Assembly: GCA_032690845.1 (NCBI GenBank)
Contig: CM064430.1
Location: 51,929,882 to 51,993,881 of the forward strand
Reading direction: 5' to 3'
Length of the DNA: 64,000 nucleotides
Origin: Eleusine coracana subsp. coracana
Lineage: Eukaryota > Streptophyta > Magnoliopsida > Poales > Poaceae
Part shown: positions 45,829 through 58,941 of the stretch, one piece after another
Layout of the letters: the number at the start of each line of letters is the position of its first letter
Numbering within the stretch: position 1 is the stretch's first letter
The notes under the pieces: generated by a model
Told to the model about the DNA's origin: nothing
The model's database searches: none
Seen by the model: the letters and a program-made list of their open reading frames with translations, nothing else
Position numbers and translations under genes: made by a program

Positions 45829-48800
45829 CTAGGCATAGAAACAACGTAGCTGGGATATGTTCCAAGAACTTTGAAGGTCCGACCCATCCTCACGCATCAA
45901 TCGATATGCACCCGGCCGAGTGATTTCTTTTACAATAAAGGGTCCTTCCTATGGGTCCGACAGCTTGTGCTTACCCACCGTGGATTGGACTTGCTTCAAG
46001 ACCAAGTCGCCGACTGAAAAGTCTCGTGCTCGGACATTTTTATCATGATAACATCACAAGCTTTGCTGGTACTTTGCCGACCGCAATAACGTGGCATCGC
46101 GCTGCTCCTCTAACAATAACAAGTCATCACACCTGTGGTCATTGGAGGTTTTTTCTGCATACGTTGCCACACGGGGGGAGGCGAACAAAATCTCGGTTGG
46201 TAACATGGCTTCTGAGCCATAAACCAGAGAAAAAGGGGAGTGCCCGGTGGCACAACTTACGTTGGTTCTAAGTCCCCACAATACAGATGGCAATTCTTGA
46301 ATCCAACATCGAGCATACTTTTCCAACCGGTCAAATATACGTGGCTTAATTCCAGAAAGCAAGAGGCCGTTTGCCCTCTCAACCTGGCCATTGCTTTGTG
46401 GATGGGCGGCCGAAGCGTAGCCAATCTTAAAGCCTACTCAGCCCGCAAACTCTTTGAACTCCTCTGCTGTGAACTGAGTACCATTGGCAGTGATGATCTT
46501 GTGTGGGGCACTGAACCGAGTGACTATTTCAGTCATGAACTCGATGGCCTTCTTTGCCGAAATCTTACCGACTGGCTTTGCTTCGATCCATTTAGAGAAC
46601 TTGTCCACTGCCATGAAAAGGTGAGTAAACCCCCCTTGAGCCTTCATGAAAGGTCTGACAATGTCTAAACCCCATACTGAGAACGGCTAAGTTATTGGGA
46701 TATTCTGGAGTTCTGTGGCAGGAACGTGCATCTGGCGGGCGAAGAGTTGACAACCTTCACACTTTCGGATAATTTCCTTGGCGTCAGCACCAGCGGTCGA
46801 CCAATAAAACCCTTGCCTCATTGCTTTGGCCACAATTGTGGATGGGCCTACGTGATTCCCTCAAATGCCAGCGTGGATGTTTCCTAATATAGCTCTACCT
46901 TCATCTTGAGCTAAGCATTTTATCAGTACCCCATATGGGCTTTGCTTGTACAGGTGATGGTCAACTATACAATATGAACACGACTTGTGAATAATTCGGA
47001 GGGCTTCGTCTTTGTTAGTCGGTAGTGTGCCACGATCCAAATACTCAATGAAGGGAGTGCGCCAATCTACCTCAATGACAGCTACTTGTGGTGCTGCCCC
47101 CGCCTTTAGTGCCGACTGCTCCATAGTTTGCTGGGTTAGTATAGGTGGCTTATGCAGATCGTCGAGGAATACTCCGTTAGGTATTTTAGATCTATCAGAC
47201 CCAAGTTTGGCCAGTTCATCTGCCTCTTCGTTATACTTGCACAGGACATGTTTATACTCGATGCCATCTAACTTGTCTTCTAGGTTCTGAACTTTAGTGC
47301 AGTAGGCTGTCTTGCTCTCGTGGGAACAACACCACTCCTTTGTTACCTGATTAATTACTAGCGCCGAGTCGCCGGAAACACTTAGTCTTTGGACACCAAG
47401 TGAGATAGCTGTTCGAAGTCCATGCAATAGTGCCTCATACTCTGCGGCGTTGTTAGACACGCGAAAGTGCATTTGAGGGACATACCGCAGCTTGACTCTA
47501 TCAGAAGATGTTAATATAACCCCTGCCCCGGCACCTTCCAGTTGCAAGGAACCGTAAAACACCATTTTCCAATAGCTTAATTCATGCGGGCTGGGCGGTA
47601 ACTCGCATTCTATCCACTCGGCAACGAAGTCCGACAAAGCTTGACCTTTAATCGAGTCGTGGGACTTAACGGTGATATTATATGATCCGAGCTCGATGGC
47701 CCATTTGGCAATTTTCCCTGTGGCCTCTCTGTTGTGCAGCAATTCACCTAAGCCGAACGACGTGTGGACATCAATTGGATAATTCTCAAAGTAATGCTTC
47801 AACTTCCAAGATGTCATCAGTAATGCGTAAATTAGCTTCTGAAGCTGGAAATATCATACCTTGGAGTCCAATAATACCTCATTAACAAAGTAAACCAGTC
47901 GTTGCACCTTTTGAGCCTTGCCATCTTCTGCCCGTTCTACCGCCAGCACGGTGCTGATAACGTGTATGGTTGCAGAAATGTACAGCTGCAAAGGTTCCTT
48001 CGGTTCTGGAGGAGTTAACACCAGAGGACCACTAATGTAGGCCTTGAAATCATCCAAGGCTCTCTGTGCGTCATCATTCCAGATGAATGATTCTTTCTTC
48101 TTGAGTAGCCGAAATAGGGTAACCCTCGAGCACCGAGTCGTGATATAAATCGACTGAGCGGCGCCATACAGCCAATGAGCTTTTGAATGTTTTTTGTGAA
48201 TGTGGAGGTCCCATTCGTAATATGGCATTTACCTTTTCTGGATTAGCTTCAATCCCTCTATGTGATACCACAAAATCGAGTAATTTTCCTGATGGGACCC
48301 CGAAGACGCATTTTTCCAAATTTAGCTTCATATTGTATTTTCGAAGGTTGCCGAATGTTTCGTTAGGTCGGATATCAAGTCGGTGGAAATCCGAGTCTTG
48401 ACTACCATGTCATCTACGTAAGCTTCAACATTCCTTCCTATCTGGTTGTCCAAACATCGCTACATAGTCCGCTGGTAGGTGGCATTGACATTTTTCAGGC
48501 CAAAGGGCATTATTGTGTAACAAAAGGCTCCAAACGGCGTGATGAACGAGGTTTTAAGCTGGTCAGATTGGTTTAAGGGAATCTGATGGTACCCTGAATA
48601 GGCATCTAAGAAGCACAACAAAGCGCATCCAGCCGTCAAATCGACCACTTGATCAATACGTGGAAGGGTGAATGGATCTTTTGGGTAGGCTTGGTTAAAG
48701 CCAGTGTAATCCATGCACATCCGCCACTCCTTATTCTTCTTCCGCACCAGAACTGGGTTGGCCAACCAGTCAGGGTGGAAAACTTCTTTAATAAAATCGG

Positions 48801-51260
48801 CTGCCAGCAGTTGGCCGATTTCTTACCTAATCGCATCCTTTCGGTCTTGCGAGAATCGTCTAAGCCGTTGCCTTACCGGCCTGGCGTTTTGGCGAACGTG
48901 AAGTTTGTGCTCAGCCTTTTCCCTTGGAACACCTGACATATCAGAAGGTTTTCATGCAAATATATCTTTATTATTTCTATGAAAAAGGATGAGCGCGCTT
49001 TCCTATTTGTCACCTAAATTGACCCCGATATTGGTGGTCTTGGATACATCACTATCATCTAGACTAATCTTCTTGGACTCCATGATGTTCGCCTGTACCG
49101 TAGTCTTCAGCGCCTTCCTAGGAGTAGGGTCAAGCATGGCCTCTCAGCCATTGCGATCGCTCCCTTCAACTCGGCCAGCTCTGATGCACCACTATTTTCT
49201 CGGTCAACTCGCAACTACCGTTGTCGCAGTCGTATGATGTCCGCACATCCGAGTGGAGTGAGATGACTCCATTTGGTCCTGGCAGCTTCATCATCATATA
49301 AGGATAATGAGGTACTGCCATGAATTTAGCGATGGCTGGCCGCCTATGATGGCGTGATAAGTAGAGTCGAGGTCGGCGACCTCAAAGGTGATGCGCTCCG
49401 TCCTGTAGTTCTCCCGAGTGCCGAAGGTCACAGGCAGAGTGATTTGCCCCAGAGGGACTGTTTGCATGCCCGGGATAACGCCGTGAAACGACGACCGGCT
49501 TGGCTTGAGGTCGGCCAAAGGTATGGCGAGCTCCTTGAAGGTTTTCACGAAGAGGATGTCCAAACTGCTACCGCCATCTACCAGTACCTGATTTAGCCAA
49601 ACCCGGTTAACAGTCAGTGTTAGTACTAAGGGATATTTCCCGGGCCTGGGGATGTGATCCGGGTGGTCCGACCGATCAAAGGTAATTGGGACCTCTAACC
49701 ATCGTAGATATTGAGGTACTGCTGGTGAGACCGAGTGGGCCTCTCTGTAAAGGTTCTTCTGCTAGCACTTCGAATCTGCTGTGGACCGGCCACATATGTA
49801 ATTGATCTCATGTTCAGGATCTTGGAAGTCCTCCTTATCCTCATCTTGATTATCCTTATCTGAGTCCTTCTTGCCACCATTGGGGACCCAGGGGCGTTCC
49901 TTGTAGACCTTTAGGGCGTGATGGGCGAAGTTCTTCAACTTGAAGCATTCCCTGGCTTTATGAGCTTCATCGTGAAGTAGGCAAAGGCCATCGAGCATCT
50001 TGTCGAAGTCATCCTGAGTGACCGGTTTCCTCCGGGTTGGATGCTCGGTGCTGGCCACCATTCGGTCTTGCTGCGCTTCCTGTTGCCATCTTTACTGTAA
50101 ATAGTTAAGCCCGACTGGTTCCTTGGGGTCGCTTCCTTGTACTGGCAAACTTGGAAGAGAGCCAAATTGCCCGCAACATATTTGTCGGCCATGGTGAATA
50201 GTTCATTAGCTGACAATCCGCCAGCGGCATCTAACCTCCCAATCTTCTTTATCAGATCGTCATCACGAAGGCCACCTTGGAAGGCGGCGATGACCTGAGC
50301 ATCCGAGATATTAGGGATGGTATTTTTGACTCGGCAAAAGTGTTGGATGTACTCTCGAAGTGGCTCCTGGTCCTGCTGCTTGATCCAGTCAAGCTCCTAG
50401 TGGTTTCCTGGCCTGTCGAAGGTGGCTTGAAAGTTGGCGATGAACTACCGACAAAGATCCGCCCAGGAGCTGATGGAGTTGTCGGGCAGATTGGTGAGCT
50501 AGGTTCTTGCCGCTAGGGCTAGGCAAACATGTAAGTAGTTGGCCATGACAAAACTGTCACCGTCGAGAGCTCGTATAGCTGTCGAATAGACGTGAAGCCA
50601 GTCGCGCGGATCCGTCTTGCCGTCATACTTCTTGATGCCAACTAGATTGAAGCTGACCATCCAGCTGACGGTTCGAAGCTCCCGAGTGAAGGCTCGAATT
50701 GCCAGCCTCCTCGTCATAATCGTCGGTGACCGGGGTCCATTCTTGTTTGTAGCCAGCTTCTCGACAAGATCTATCATCACGGCGGCCCTCGTCCCGTCGA
50801 TCATGGTAATGATCATCTCTGTGTGGCTGCCACCTATTGTCATGTTCGTAGTCAACATAACCGTGCCGGCGCCGTTCATCTTCGTACTCTCGACGGGCCG
50901 TGTTGTCGCACTCCTGGTATCTGTTGTCCAGTCGGACCCACACATCACTTGGTGGTATGCCATTGTGTAGGTCGGCGCTTGGATGACGATCATGTTATTC
51001 TGCAATGGGCGTGCGCCTGGGGACTGTAGGCGGGGTTGCCTACCGGTTGGAGCGCTGTCGGTCTCTTCTCTCCTCCCTGGGTACCGAACTGGCAGCCTAG
51101 AAACTGACTTACTCGGCATTGATCGTGCCGCATGCATCTCCAGTACAGCCGCGGCCCTGATGTGCGCTTTTAATTGGTTGACCTGAGGTGTCAACTCTGG
51201 GGCGACTTGGAGCAAGGGCTCTATTTTTTGTAGGATGTTGTGCTATGGGGTTTTAAAGAC
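45829..51260 (-). pseudogene. Element B gag-pol, main part
   Basis: On the minus strand in order: gag with YDGKTDPRDWLHVYSTAI (about 50620) and LRDDDLIKKIGRL (about 50250), a Cys/His-type region (49760-50060), aspartic protease (IPGMQTVPLGQI...YHAIIGGQPSLN, 49563-49294), RT (WRMCMDYTGFNQAYPKDPF, LDAYSGYHQIPL; YVDD near 48415), RNase H (47817-46861, NNAAEYEALLHGLR), and integrase (DKFSKWIEAKPV; NGTQFTAEEFKEF; WGLRTNVSCATGHSPF). It ends WNISQLRCFYA with TAG at 45829-45831. Several frameshifts and stops are present. The 5' part of gag is at 58942-59596, split off by the Athila-like insertion. Confidence 0.9.
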
Positions 51261-51265
51261 ATCTT

Positions 51266-51727
51266 TGTTGACGGTCCTTAACACCCATTTTTATACCATC
51301 AACTCCTTGCAATAATTGGATAAAAGCAACACACCAACATAGAAGTAGGGCTTTGAACTAACCATTTCCACAAGTGTTGGTGAATATTTGTATGCAGGTG
51401 GAATAAGCACTATTTTGGGGTACACCAAGGGGCAAAATGGCAAAGTATGCACATTGCCAAAGTCCACCCTTGCCATATGGAGAAAAAGGCCCACAACTCC
51501 TGAATAGAGACGAATTACCCCAGGGACGAGGAAGCCCACAGGAGCAATCCTTTGGTGAAGTGCTACAACGGAGTTATCCGTGCGCTTGCGGATATTTACC
51601 AGTAGGCATTCTAGCATTCCTTGCTAGCAGTGTTTATTTGGTTTGACCTAGCAAGTGTCAACAAGCATTTCTGGCGCCGTTGTTGGGGATAGTAATATTT
51701 CCCATGTGACGTTAAGATGTGTCAACA
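51266..51727 (+). repeat. Athila-like 5' LTR, internally deleted
   Basis: Matches the two ends of the 3' LTR but lacks the part equivalent to about 57864-58749, including its TATAAAAG. The deletion joint is at about 51540 in a short GGAG homology. Confidence 0.93.
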
Positions 51728-51735
51728 AGCATTTC

Positions 51736-51753
51736 TGGCGCCGTTGCCGGGGA
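51736..51753 (+). other. Athila-like primer-binding site
   Basis: TGGCGCCGTTGCCGGGGA, a few bases after the LTR. It is the aspartate-tRNA type known for Athila-like elements. A second, decayed copy lies inside the LTR at about 51672-51690. Confidence 0.88.
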
Positions 51754-51844
51754 ACGGTTGTGTGTTTTCTTTGAGACCGAAGATTGACCTCGTATTTGTA
51801 TCCTTATTCTAAAAATACCAAAAATCTTTTTCCTTTTTTTTTTC

Positions 51845-54800
51845 ATGGACCAAATTTCTCTCCAATCTTTATCCGGTCCGAAGGGCCAGTTCATAGAACC
51901 ACCACAATCGTCGCAACCCATTGTTGCGCAAGGTGATGAACTCTGTCCCGATTTGATTTCTTTGGTTCAGGAACTTTCTTTCTTGGGAATTTTTTTTGTA
52001 AATCCTTATCACCATTTGCGAGAGTTTGAGCAATTGTGTGCATGTCTTGCAATCCATGGCATGTCACATGATACGCTAAAATGAAAATTGTTTCCTTTCT
52101 CTCTCAATGAGACTACGAAACTATGGTACACCGATAAAGCAGGAAAAGTGAACGGGGATTGGATTGAATTACAGGATAAATTTTGTCTTGCATTTTTTCC
52201 ACTATCCCGTATTGCTTCCCTACGTATGGAAATTCTCAACTTTCAGCAAATTGAGAAAGACCCCATAGGCGCGGCCTGGGTCAGATTGTTGGTTCTATCC
52301 CAATCTAGTCCAGACTTGTCATTACCCGACCATGTGATTTTGCAACATTTTTACATGGGTCTTGACAAGGAATCCGCCCTATATCTTGACATTACGGCCA
52401 GAGGGTCATTCTCTCATAAACGCCGACGGTAGGGAAAGAACTTTTGGACCATCTTGCGGAAAATTCTTCCTTCCTAAGCAACATGAGTGAACCGATCCCC
52501 GAGGCTAAGTCAAGATCCGAGGAGCCTTCTATTTCTGAACCAGAACCGATAGAATCAATTTCTACGTGTTCAGAAAATGAAGCCCTACCCGAACCAGATA
52601 AGGGAAAAGAAGTCTCATTTTTAGAATTCCCTTATCAATTCGAGGATGAAATTTTTGAAGATTTTGGAAACACCTCGAATTATTTTTGCGAACAAAAACC
52701 CCCTGTGCCCCCGTCAATCCCTGAGTCAGTAGAAAAAGCCTTTTTGCAAGAGACAGTGAAAGGATTGATGGCGATCATCAGTGCACAATGGTTGCATGAA
52801 GTAGAGTGTAACCCGAGTATGCTTAGGTTGAGCTCCCCTTCTAGCACAATCCATTGCCAGATTAGGGGAGAAAACATAGATGTTTTGTACAACCCATTGG
52901 TAGGAGCTGACATGATTTCTGCTCAGCTCACTCTAGATCTTCTAGGCGACAAAACTTTAGAGCCTACCAACCAAACCTTTAAGGATTCTTCTGGAAAAAT
53001 TTTGCAAGGGTTTGGGGTTTTGCAGAACATTACCGTCAGGTGCGGTAGCATAGAGGCGATCCTAGATTTTAATGTGTTTGAAGTCTCAGACTTCACACTT
53101 TTGATAGGACGCCCCGTAGAAAGACTTTTTGATGTCTTCTCTACAGGAGGCCTCGATTTACACCTTGGTGGGAGGAAATTTTCTGTCCCCTTGTCTAGAG
53201 CTAGAAACTCTAGGGCAGAACCACCTCTCGATCAAGAACCGATTGAGGAGGTATTGGCCATTTTTCCGTTCAAGGAACTCGAGTCCTTTCTTGATGATAA
53301 TTCCACTTATTTTATTCAAGAGAAGGGTGACTCGGGAGTAACCCTTGAACTGCCTTCCTGAAAACCAGAGCCACGACCCCCAGTCGAGTTGAAAACCTTG
53401 CCCCCAGGCCTTTGCTATACCTTCCTAAATGGTGACACAGAATCTCTCGTCATCATAAGCGACAAGCTTAGTGACGTGGAGACAGCCAAACTCCTAGCCG
53501 TTTTAGAGAAGCATAGAGCTGTGATCGGCTACGCCCTCCAAGACCTTAAGGGAATCAGCCCAGTACTTTGCACCCATCACATCTCCATAGATTCAGATAG
53601 CACACCTTCTAGGGAGCCTCAGCGTAGGCTAAACAATACGATGCGGGAAGTAGTGAAAAAGGAGGTCTTGAAACTGCTGCATGCGGGGATCATTTACCCC
53701 GTACCACACAGTGAGTGGGTAATCCCGGTCCAGGTTGTGCCTAAGAAAGGAGGTATGACGGTAGTTGAAAATGATCGTAATGAGCTAATTCCGCAAGGTA
53801 CCGTCACGGGTTGGAGGATGTGCATAGATTACCGAAAACTCAACAAGGCAACAAAAAAGGATCATTTTCCCATTCCTTTCATTGATGAAATATTAGAAAG
53901 GCTGGCAAATCATTCCTTCTTCTTTTTCCTTGATGGATATTCGGGTTATCAATATATTCCCATCCATCTCGATGACCAGAGCAAAACCACGTTCACATGT
54001 CCCTATGGAACCTATGCCTACCGTAGAATGTCCTTTGGGCTGTGCAACGCTCCTGCATCGTTCCAGTGATGTATGATGTCTATTTTTTCTGACATGATTG
54101 AAAATATTATGGAAGTCTTCGTGGACGATTTCTCCGTCTATGGTAAGACTTTCGACCATTGTCTAGAAAATCTGGATAAGGTTTTACAGAGATGCCAGGA
54201 GAAGGACCTTGTGCTGAACTAGGAGAAATGCCACTTCATGGTCCGTGAAGGCATCATACTTGGACATCGAGTGTCCTAGAGAGGACTGGAGGTTGACAGA
54301 GCAAAAATTGAAGTCATCGAACGATTACCTCCTCCAGTCAACATCAAAGGTATTCGCAGTTTTCTTGGGAATGCTGGGTTTTATCATCGATTCATTAAGA
54401 ATTTCTCTCAAATTGCTAGACGCCTCACATGCCTGTTAGCTAAGGATGCACCCTTTGATTTTACTGATGAGTGCTTGCATGCTTTTAATACCTTGAAAAA
54501 TGCACTCATTACGGATCCAATCATTCAATCCCCCGATTGGACCTTACCCTTTGAGATTATGTGTGATGCAAGTGATTTTGCGGTGGGGGCCGCACTTGGT
54601 CAAACTGAAAATAAAATGCATCATGCGATTGCCTATGCTAGCAAAACACTCATAGGAGCTCAGCTGAATTACACTACCACTGAGAAAGAGCTCCTTGCCG
54701 TTGTTTTTGCTATTGATAAGTTTAGATCTTACTTAGTGGAAGCAAAAGTTTTGATTTACACTGATCATGCTGCTCTGAAATATCTGCTCACGAAGAAAGA

Positions 54801-56271
54801 TGCTAAACCCCGCTTGCTACTTTGGATTCTTCTGCTCCAAGAATTTGATATTGAGATAAAAGATAAGAAAGGAGTAGAAAACTCCGTAGCCGATCATTTG
54901 TCGCGCATGAGTTTCACTGACCCGCAGGAACTGTCGATAAATGACTTCCTCCGGGATGACATGCTTCTCAAGGTACAAGATCACGACCCTTGGTATGCTA
55001 GTATTGTTAACTTTATGGTCGCAGGCTACGTACCTCTAGGGGGCAACAAGAGGAGACTCGAGTACGAGAGCCGGCGTCACCTCTGGGATGACCCGTACCT
55101 CTACAGAGTGTGTGAAGACAGACTTTTGAGAAGATGCGTCCCAGTAAATGAAGGAGCCAAGATACTGGAGAAATGTCATGCAGGCCCTTATGGCGCCTTC
55201 CGGACCCATGCAAAGATCTGGCAGAGTGGTTTCTTCTGGCCAGGCATGTATGATGATGCAAAAGAATTTGTCAAGAGATGCCGTTAGTGCTAGATGCATG
55301 GAGGGATTACAACACGTGATGCAATGCCCTTGACATACAACTTGCAAGTCGAAAGTTTTGACGTGTGGGGAATTGATTACATGGGGCCATTTCCCAAGTC
55401 CTACAACTGTGAGTACATCTTGGTAGCAGTCGACTATGTGTCCAAGTGGGTGGAAGCCATGCCATGCCGAGCAGCTACAGCCAAGAATGCTCAAAAGATG
55501 TTTCACGAGATCATCTTTCCCCGCTTTGGAACACCATGGATGGTCATAAGTGATGGAGGATCACATTTCATTGACAAGACCTTCCGATGATTCCTGCAAG
55601 AGCTAGGGGTGAGACACAACATTGCAACACCATACCACCCTCAAACCAGTGGTCAAGCAGAAACATCCAACAAACATATCAAGAATATTCTGCAGAAGAC
55701 GGTAAATGAGATGGGTGGGATATGGAAAGTCAAACTCCCTGATGCTCTGTGGGCATACCTGACTGCCTACAAAACACCAATAGGTATGACCCCATTCCAG
55801 CTAGTCTACGGGAAAAGATGCCATCTACCTATCGAGCTAGAACATAGGGCACATTGGGCAATTAAGAAATGGAACATGGACCTAGACAAGGCCGGAAAAC
55901 ACCGGAAGATTGAAATAAGCCAACTAGAGGAATGGAGAGATAGAGCCTATCATAGCTCTAAACTCTACAAGGAGAAGACAAAGAGATGGCATGACAAGAG
56001 GATAAAAATGAAAACTTTCAAACAAGGGGACAAGGTGCTGTTATTCAACTCGAGAGTCAAGCTGTTCGGGCACAGGAAGCTGTGGAGCAAATGGAACGGG
56101 CCATACACCATCATTGACACCTCGACACACGGAGCGATCACGCTCGAGGACAACGAAGGTAACATTTTCAAAGCCAATGGTCAACGTTTAAAAGTTTTTC
56201 TAAAACCGCATGCTAAAGTAGACAAAGAATTTGACGCAATTGCCTTAGTAGATTTTTGCGTGTTTTCTTAG
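51845..56271 (+). pseudogene. Athila-like gag-pol, almost intact
   Basis: gag from ATG 51845 (MDQISLQSLSGPKG) has a TGA at 52082 and a frameshift near 52420. A protease-like segment (52444-53361) holds LVGADMISAQLTLDLLG. RT: KTLPPGLCYTFL on, WRMCIDYRKLNKATKKDHF, LDGYSGYQYIPI, FVDDFSVYG (about 54121). RNase H: 54475-54900 with CDASDFAVGAALGQ and YTDHAALKYLL. Integrase zinc region HAGPYGAFRTH...C (55180-55295), core Asp in GIDYMG (55374), Asp in ISDGGSHF and Glu in SGQAETSNKH. The C-terminus GPYTIIDTSTHGAI ends at TAG 56269. Stops at 53359, 54067, 54220, 54278, 55285, 55291 and 55588 mostly fit C-to-T or G-to-A changes. Confidence 0.95.
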
Positions 56272-57572
56272 TCTTTAGAAAATCCTAGAAAAAAAAATAC
56301 CGAATAATCCCGTACCGTAGCAAATCTCTCTGTTCTAGGAAACCCTCTCTGGTCCAAATTTCCTCGATATTCTGGTCAGTCCCCCTACACCTGGAAAATA
56401 AATTATCTTGCAAATTCTAAAATGATTTCCAGTATTATCTCACTCTCTCATGGATAAATTGAAAATTAAAATTTGCAATCATATTGAAATTTGAATTTGT
56501 TTGCACAAGTTTTATTCCTAGTCCAGACCTTACCTTGTGAACAAAAATTTCATTAAGGACCAGCATGCTCTCTAGATTATTGTTGGATGTGATATAGTTA
56601 GGTGAAATGATTCTAACTCTTTTATTCAATCACTTGGGGAATTTAACTTCTTTTCAAAAATACAAAAATATCATGTAGCACATGCTCCTCTTTGATAATG
56701 TTTAGTCCTACCACAGCCATATTTATACACTTTGTCAAATAAAACCCTACTCAAATGCTACTTGTTGACATTGCGCTTTGTCATAATTTTGAGACCCTTA
56801 TGATGTTCTCACTATTCTCTCTTGAGCAAAATAAATACGCACAAAAAAATAAACCTCTTCCTCAGTAGGATTTGGTTACACCCTCCACCTCACCATCCAT
56901 CCATACAAAAAGATGCTCCCCTCGCATAAATCCCCGCTCTCCCAAATAGAAGGCATGGCTATACAAAAAAATGCTCACAAGAAAAGGAGCATAAGAAAAA
57001 GAAAAGAGAAAAGAAAAGAAAGAAAAATAGCCATGCCCAAATCAAAGAGAGCGGCAAAAATTCATTTTGAGCATCACCATTATTTTCTTTCATCACCTCA
57101 TTTTCATGCACACACACTCGCACAAGAGATGAATGGTTTGATACTTCTTAGGATCCAATCTTTTGCCTTAGCAATATATGAAAACAAGTATGCTTCTTTA
57201 TCCCTACCTAGAGCCCCACAAAATAGCCTTTGTAGAGGTAGGAATGACAAAGAAAGGGCATGAAATTCAAAATTGCCTTGGTAAGGAGATACACACTTTG
57301 AGAGATTGAGAGAATCAAATGAGGAGCATTGCTACATTTCTTTTTGAAAATAATAAAAACCCTCGTGTTTGATAAAAAGAGCCAAGATGACTGGATCCTT
57401 GACCGTTCCATCCATCAATCGTCCAAGAGTACATGATAGCCACTCCACATAGTTCACTTGTGCAGGTATGACGGGAAATAACTCTTGTGCTTACTATTTC
57501 GAAGAACCTCATGATCCACCTTAGTCCTATGCCTTCACCCGGGATGAGTAAAGGGCTAAGTGTGGGGGAGCT
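56272..57572 (+). other. Athila-like 3' untranslated region and purine tract
   Basis: AT-rich region of 1.3 kb with no supported coding frame, including an A/G-rich stretch at 56965-57030. It ends with AAGTGTGGGGGAGCT, the polypurine tract, at 57558-57572. Confidence 0.75.
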
Positions 57573-58936
57573 TGATGACGGTCCTTAACACCCATTTTTA
57601 TACCGTCAACTCCTTACAATAATTGGATAAAAGCAACACACCAACATAGAAGTAGGGCTTTGAACTAACCATTTCCACAAGTGTTGGTGAATATTTGTAT
57701 GCAGGTGGAATAAGAACTATTTTGGGGTACACCAAGGGGCAAAATGGCAAAGTACACACATTGACAAAGTCCACCCTTTCCATATGGAGAAAAAGGCCCA
57801 CAACTCCTGAACAGAGATGAATTATCCACGGGCACTCCACCCTAGGGACGAGGAAGCCCACAGGGAGTGAACCGACCTAGGCCCAGGCCCAGTGGCCACC
57901 AGGCCTGGTCGGCCGACCTTGCTGGTCGGTTGACCAAGGGGTGAGCCCACTGGCCTGCTCCTTGAGTCGGTGACTCCCACCAACTTTCTCCACTGCCTCA
58001 GGAAACCTTCCATACTTACCACACACCTGGAACCGCCTCAGAACAATATAAAAGAAGGGGAGGGGCACCTCCCAAATCATCAGCCACTCCACCATTCACA
58101 TTTCACATTAGAGGAAGGGTTCCTCCCTAGGCTAGTGCCCCACTTGTCAATATTTAGACTAGGAAGAGAGTGAGAAGAGAATAGTGTGGGGGAAGACCAC
58201 TTAGAGTGCTCTTCCTTCCCACTTGTACCCCTACGTGGATATTGTACCTCTACGGCCGATTGCCCATCATAGTGAGCGGCTGTGATATATATTGAGTCAA
58301 GATATTCAGCGGGAGAGTAAGGTATCATCCTCCATTTGCTTATGAGCTCGGTGTTCTTCCATAAGATTATTCTATTCTCGTTGCTGTGAGTAGAATAGCG
58401 ACGTACAACTTAGGCGTGGTGTCTAGGTCTATCGTTGCCATCGTTTGTCATGTAATCCACGGATGAGAGGGGGCCGCGTGGGTAGTGACAGCCCCGTCCG
58501 GTATTAGCATCCCTCCACGTGTGGTTGCGTCATAGCCTCTTGGCCGGAGTCGCTTGTGTATACAGGGGTAAGCCGGCGGCCAAAGTAAGCACTTGGGTGT
58601 GTGTCCTTGCTTGCCTTAGGAGTCTTAGCCCAGTTATATCCTCTCTAACCTAGCAGCCTAGTAGTGTGTTTGGGTGATCCTTGGTTAATCCTAGTTATCT
58701 AAGAACTCGCACACCGTTCCTTTGGGAGAACTATAAATTGACAGCCATTGGAGCAATCCTTTGGTGAAGTGCTACAACGGAGTTATCCGTGCTCTTGCGG
58801 ATATTTACCAGGAGGCATTCTAGCATTCCTTGCTAGCAATGTTTATTTGGTTTGACCTAGCAAGTGTCAACAAGTATTTCTGGCGCCATTGCCGGGGATA
58901 GTAATATTTCTGGTGCGACATTAAGAAGTGTCAATA
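57573..58936 (+). repeat. Athila-like 3' LTR, full length
   Basis: 1364 bp, starts TGATGACGGTCC and ends GTGTCAATA (CA expected). TATAAAAG is at 58047-58054. Confidence 0.92.
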
Positions 58937-58941
58937 ATCTT

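Larger units (their letters stand above)
51266..58936 (+). mobile_element. Athila/Cyclops-like gypsy element nested in B
   Basis: 7.7 kb, perfect target duplication ATCTT (51261-51265 and 58937-58941). The 5' LTR (462 bp) is shortened and the 3' LTR (1364 bp) is complete. A TGGCGCCGTTGCCGGGGA primer site and a GTGTGGGGGAGCT purine tract are present. gag and pol are of the common grass Athila-like type. Confidence 0.95.

Noticed and set aside
50617..51186. Plus-strand frames opposite element B gag
   Set aside because: Antisense shadows of gag, which has clear family motifs on the minus strand.
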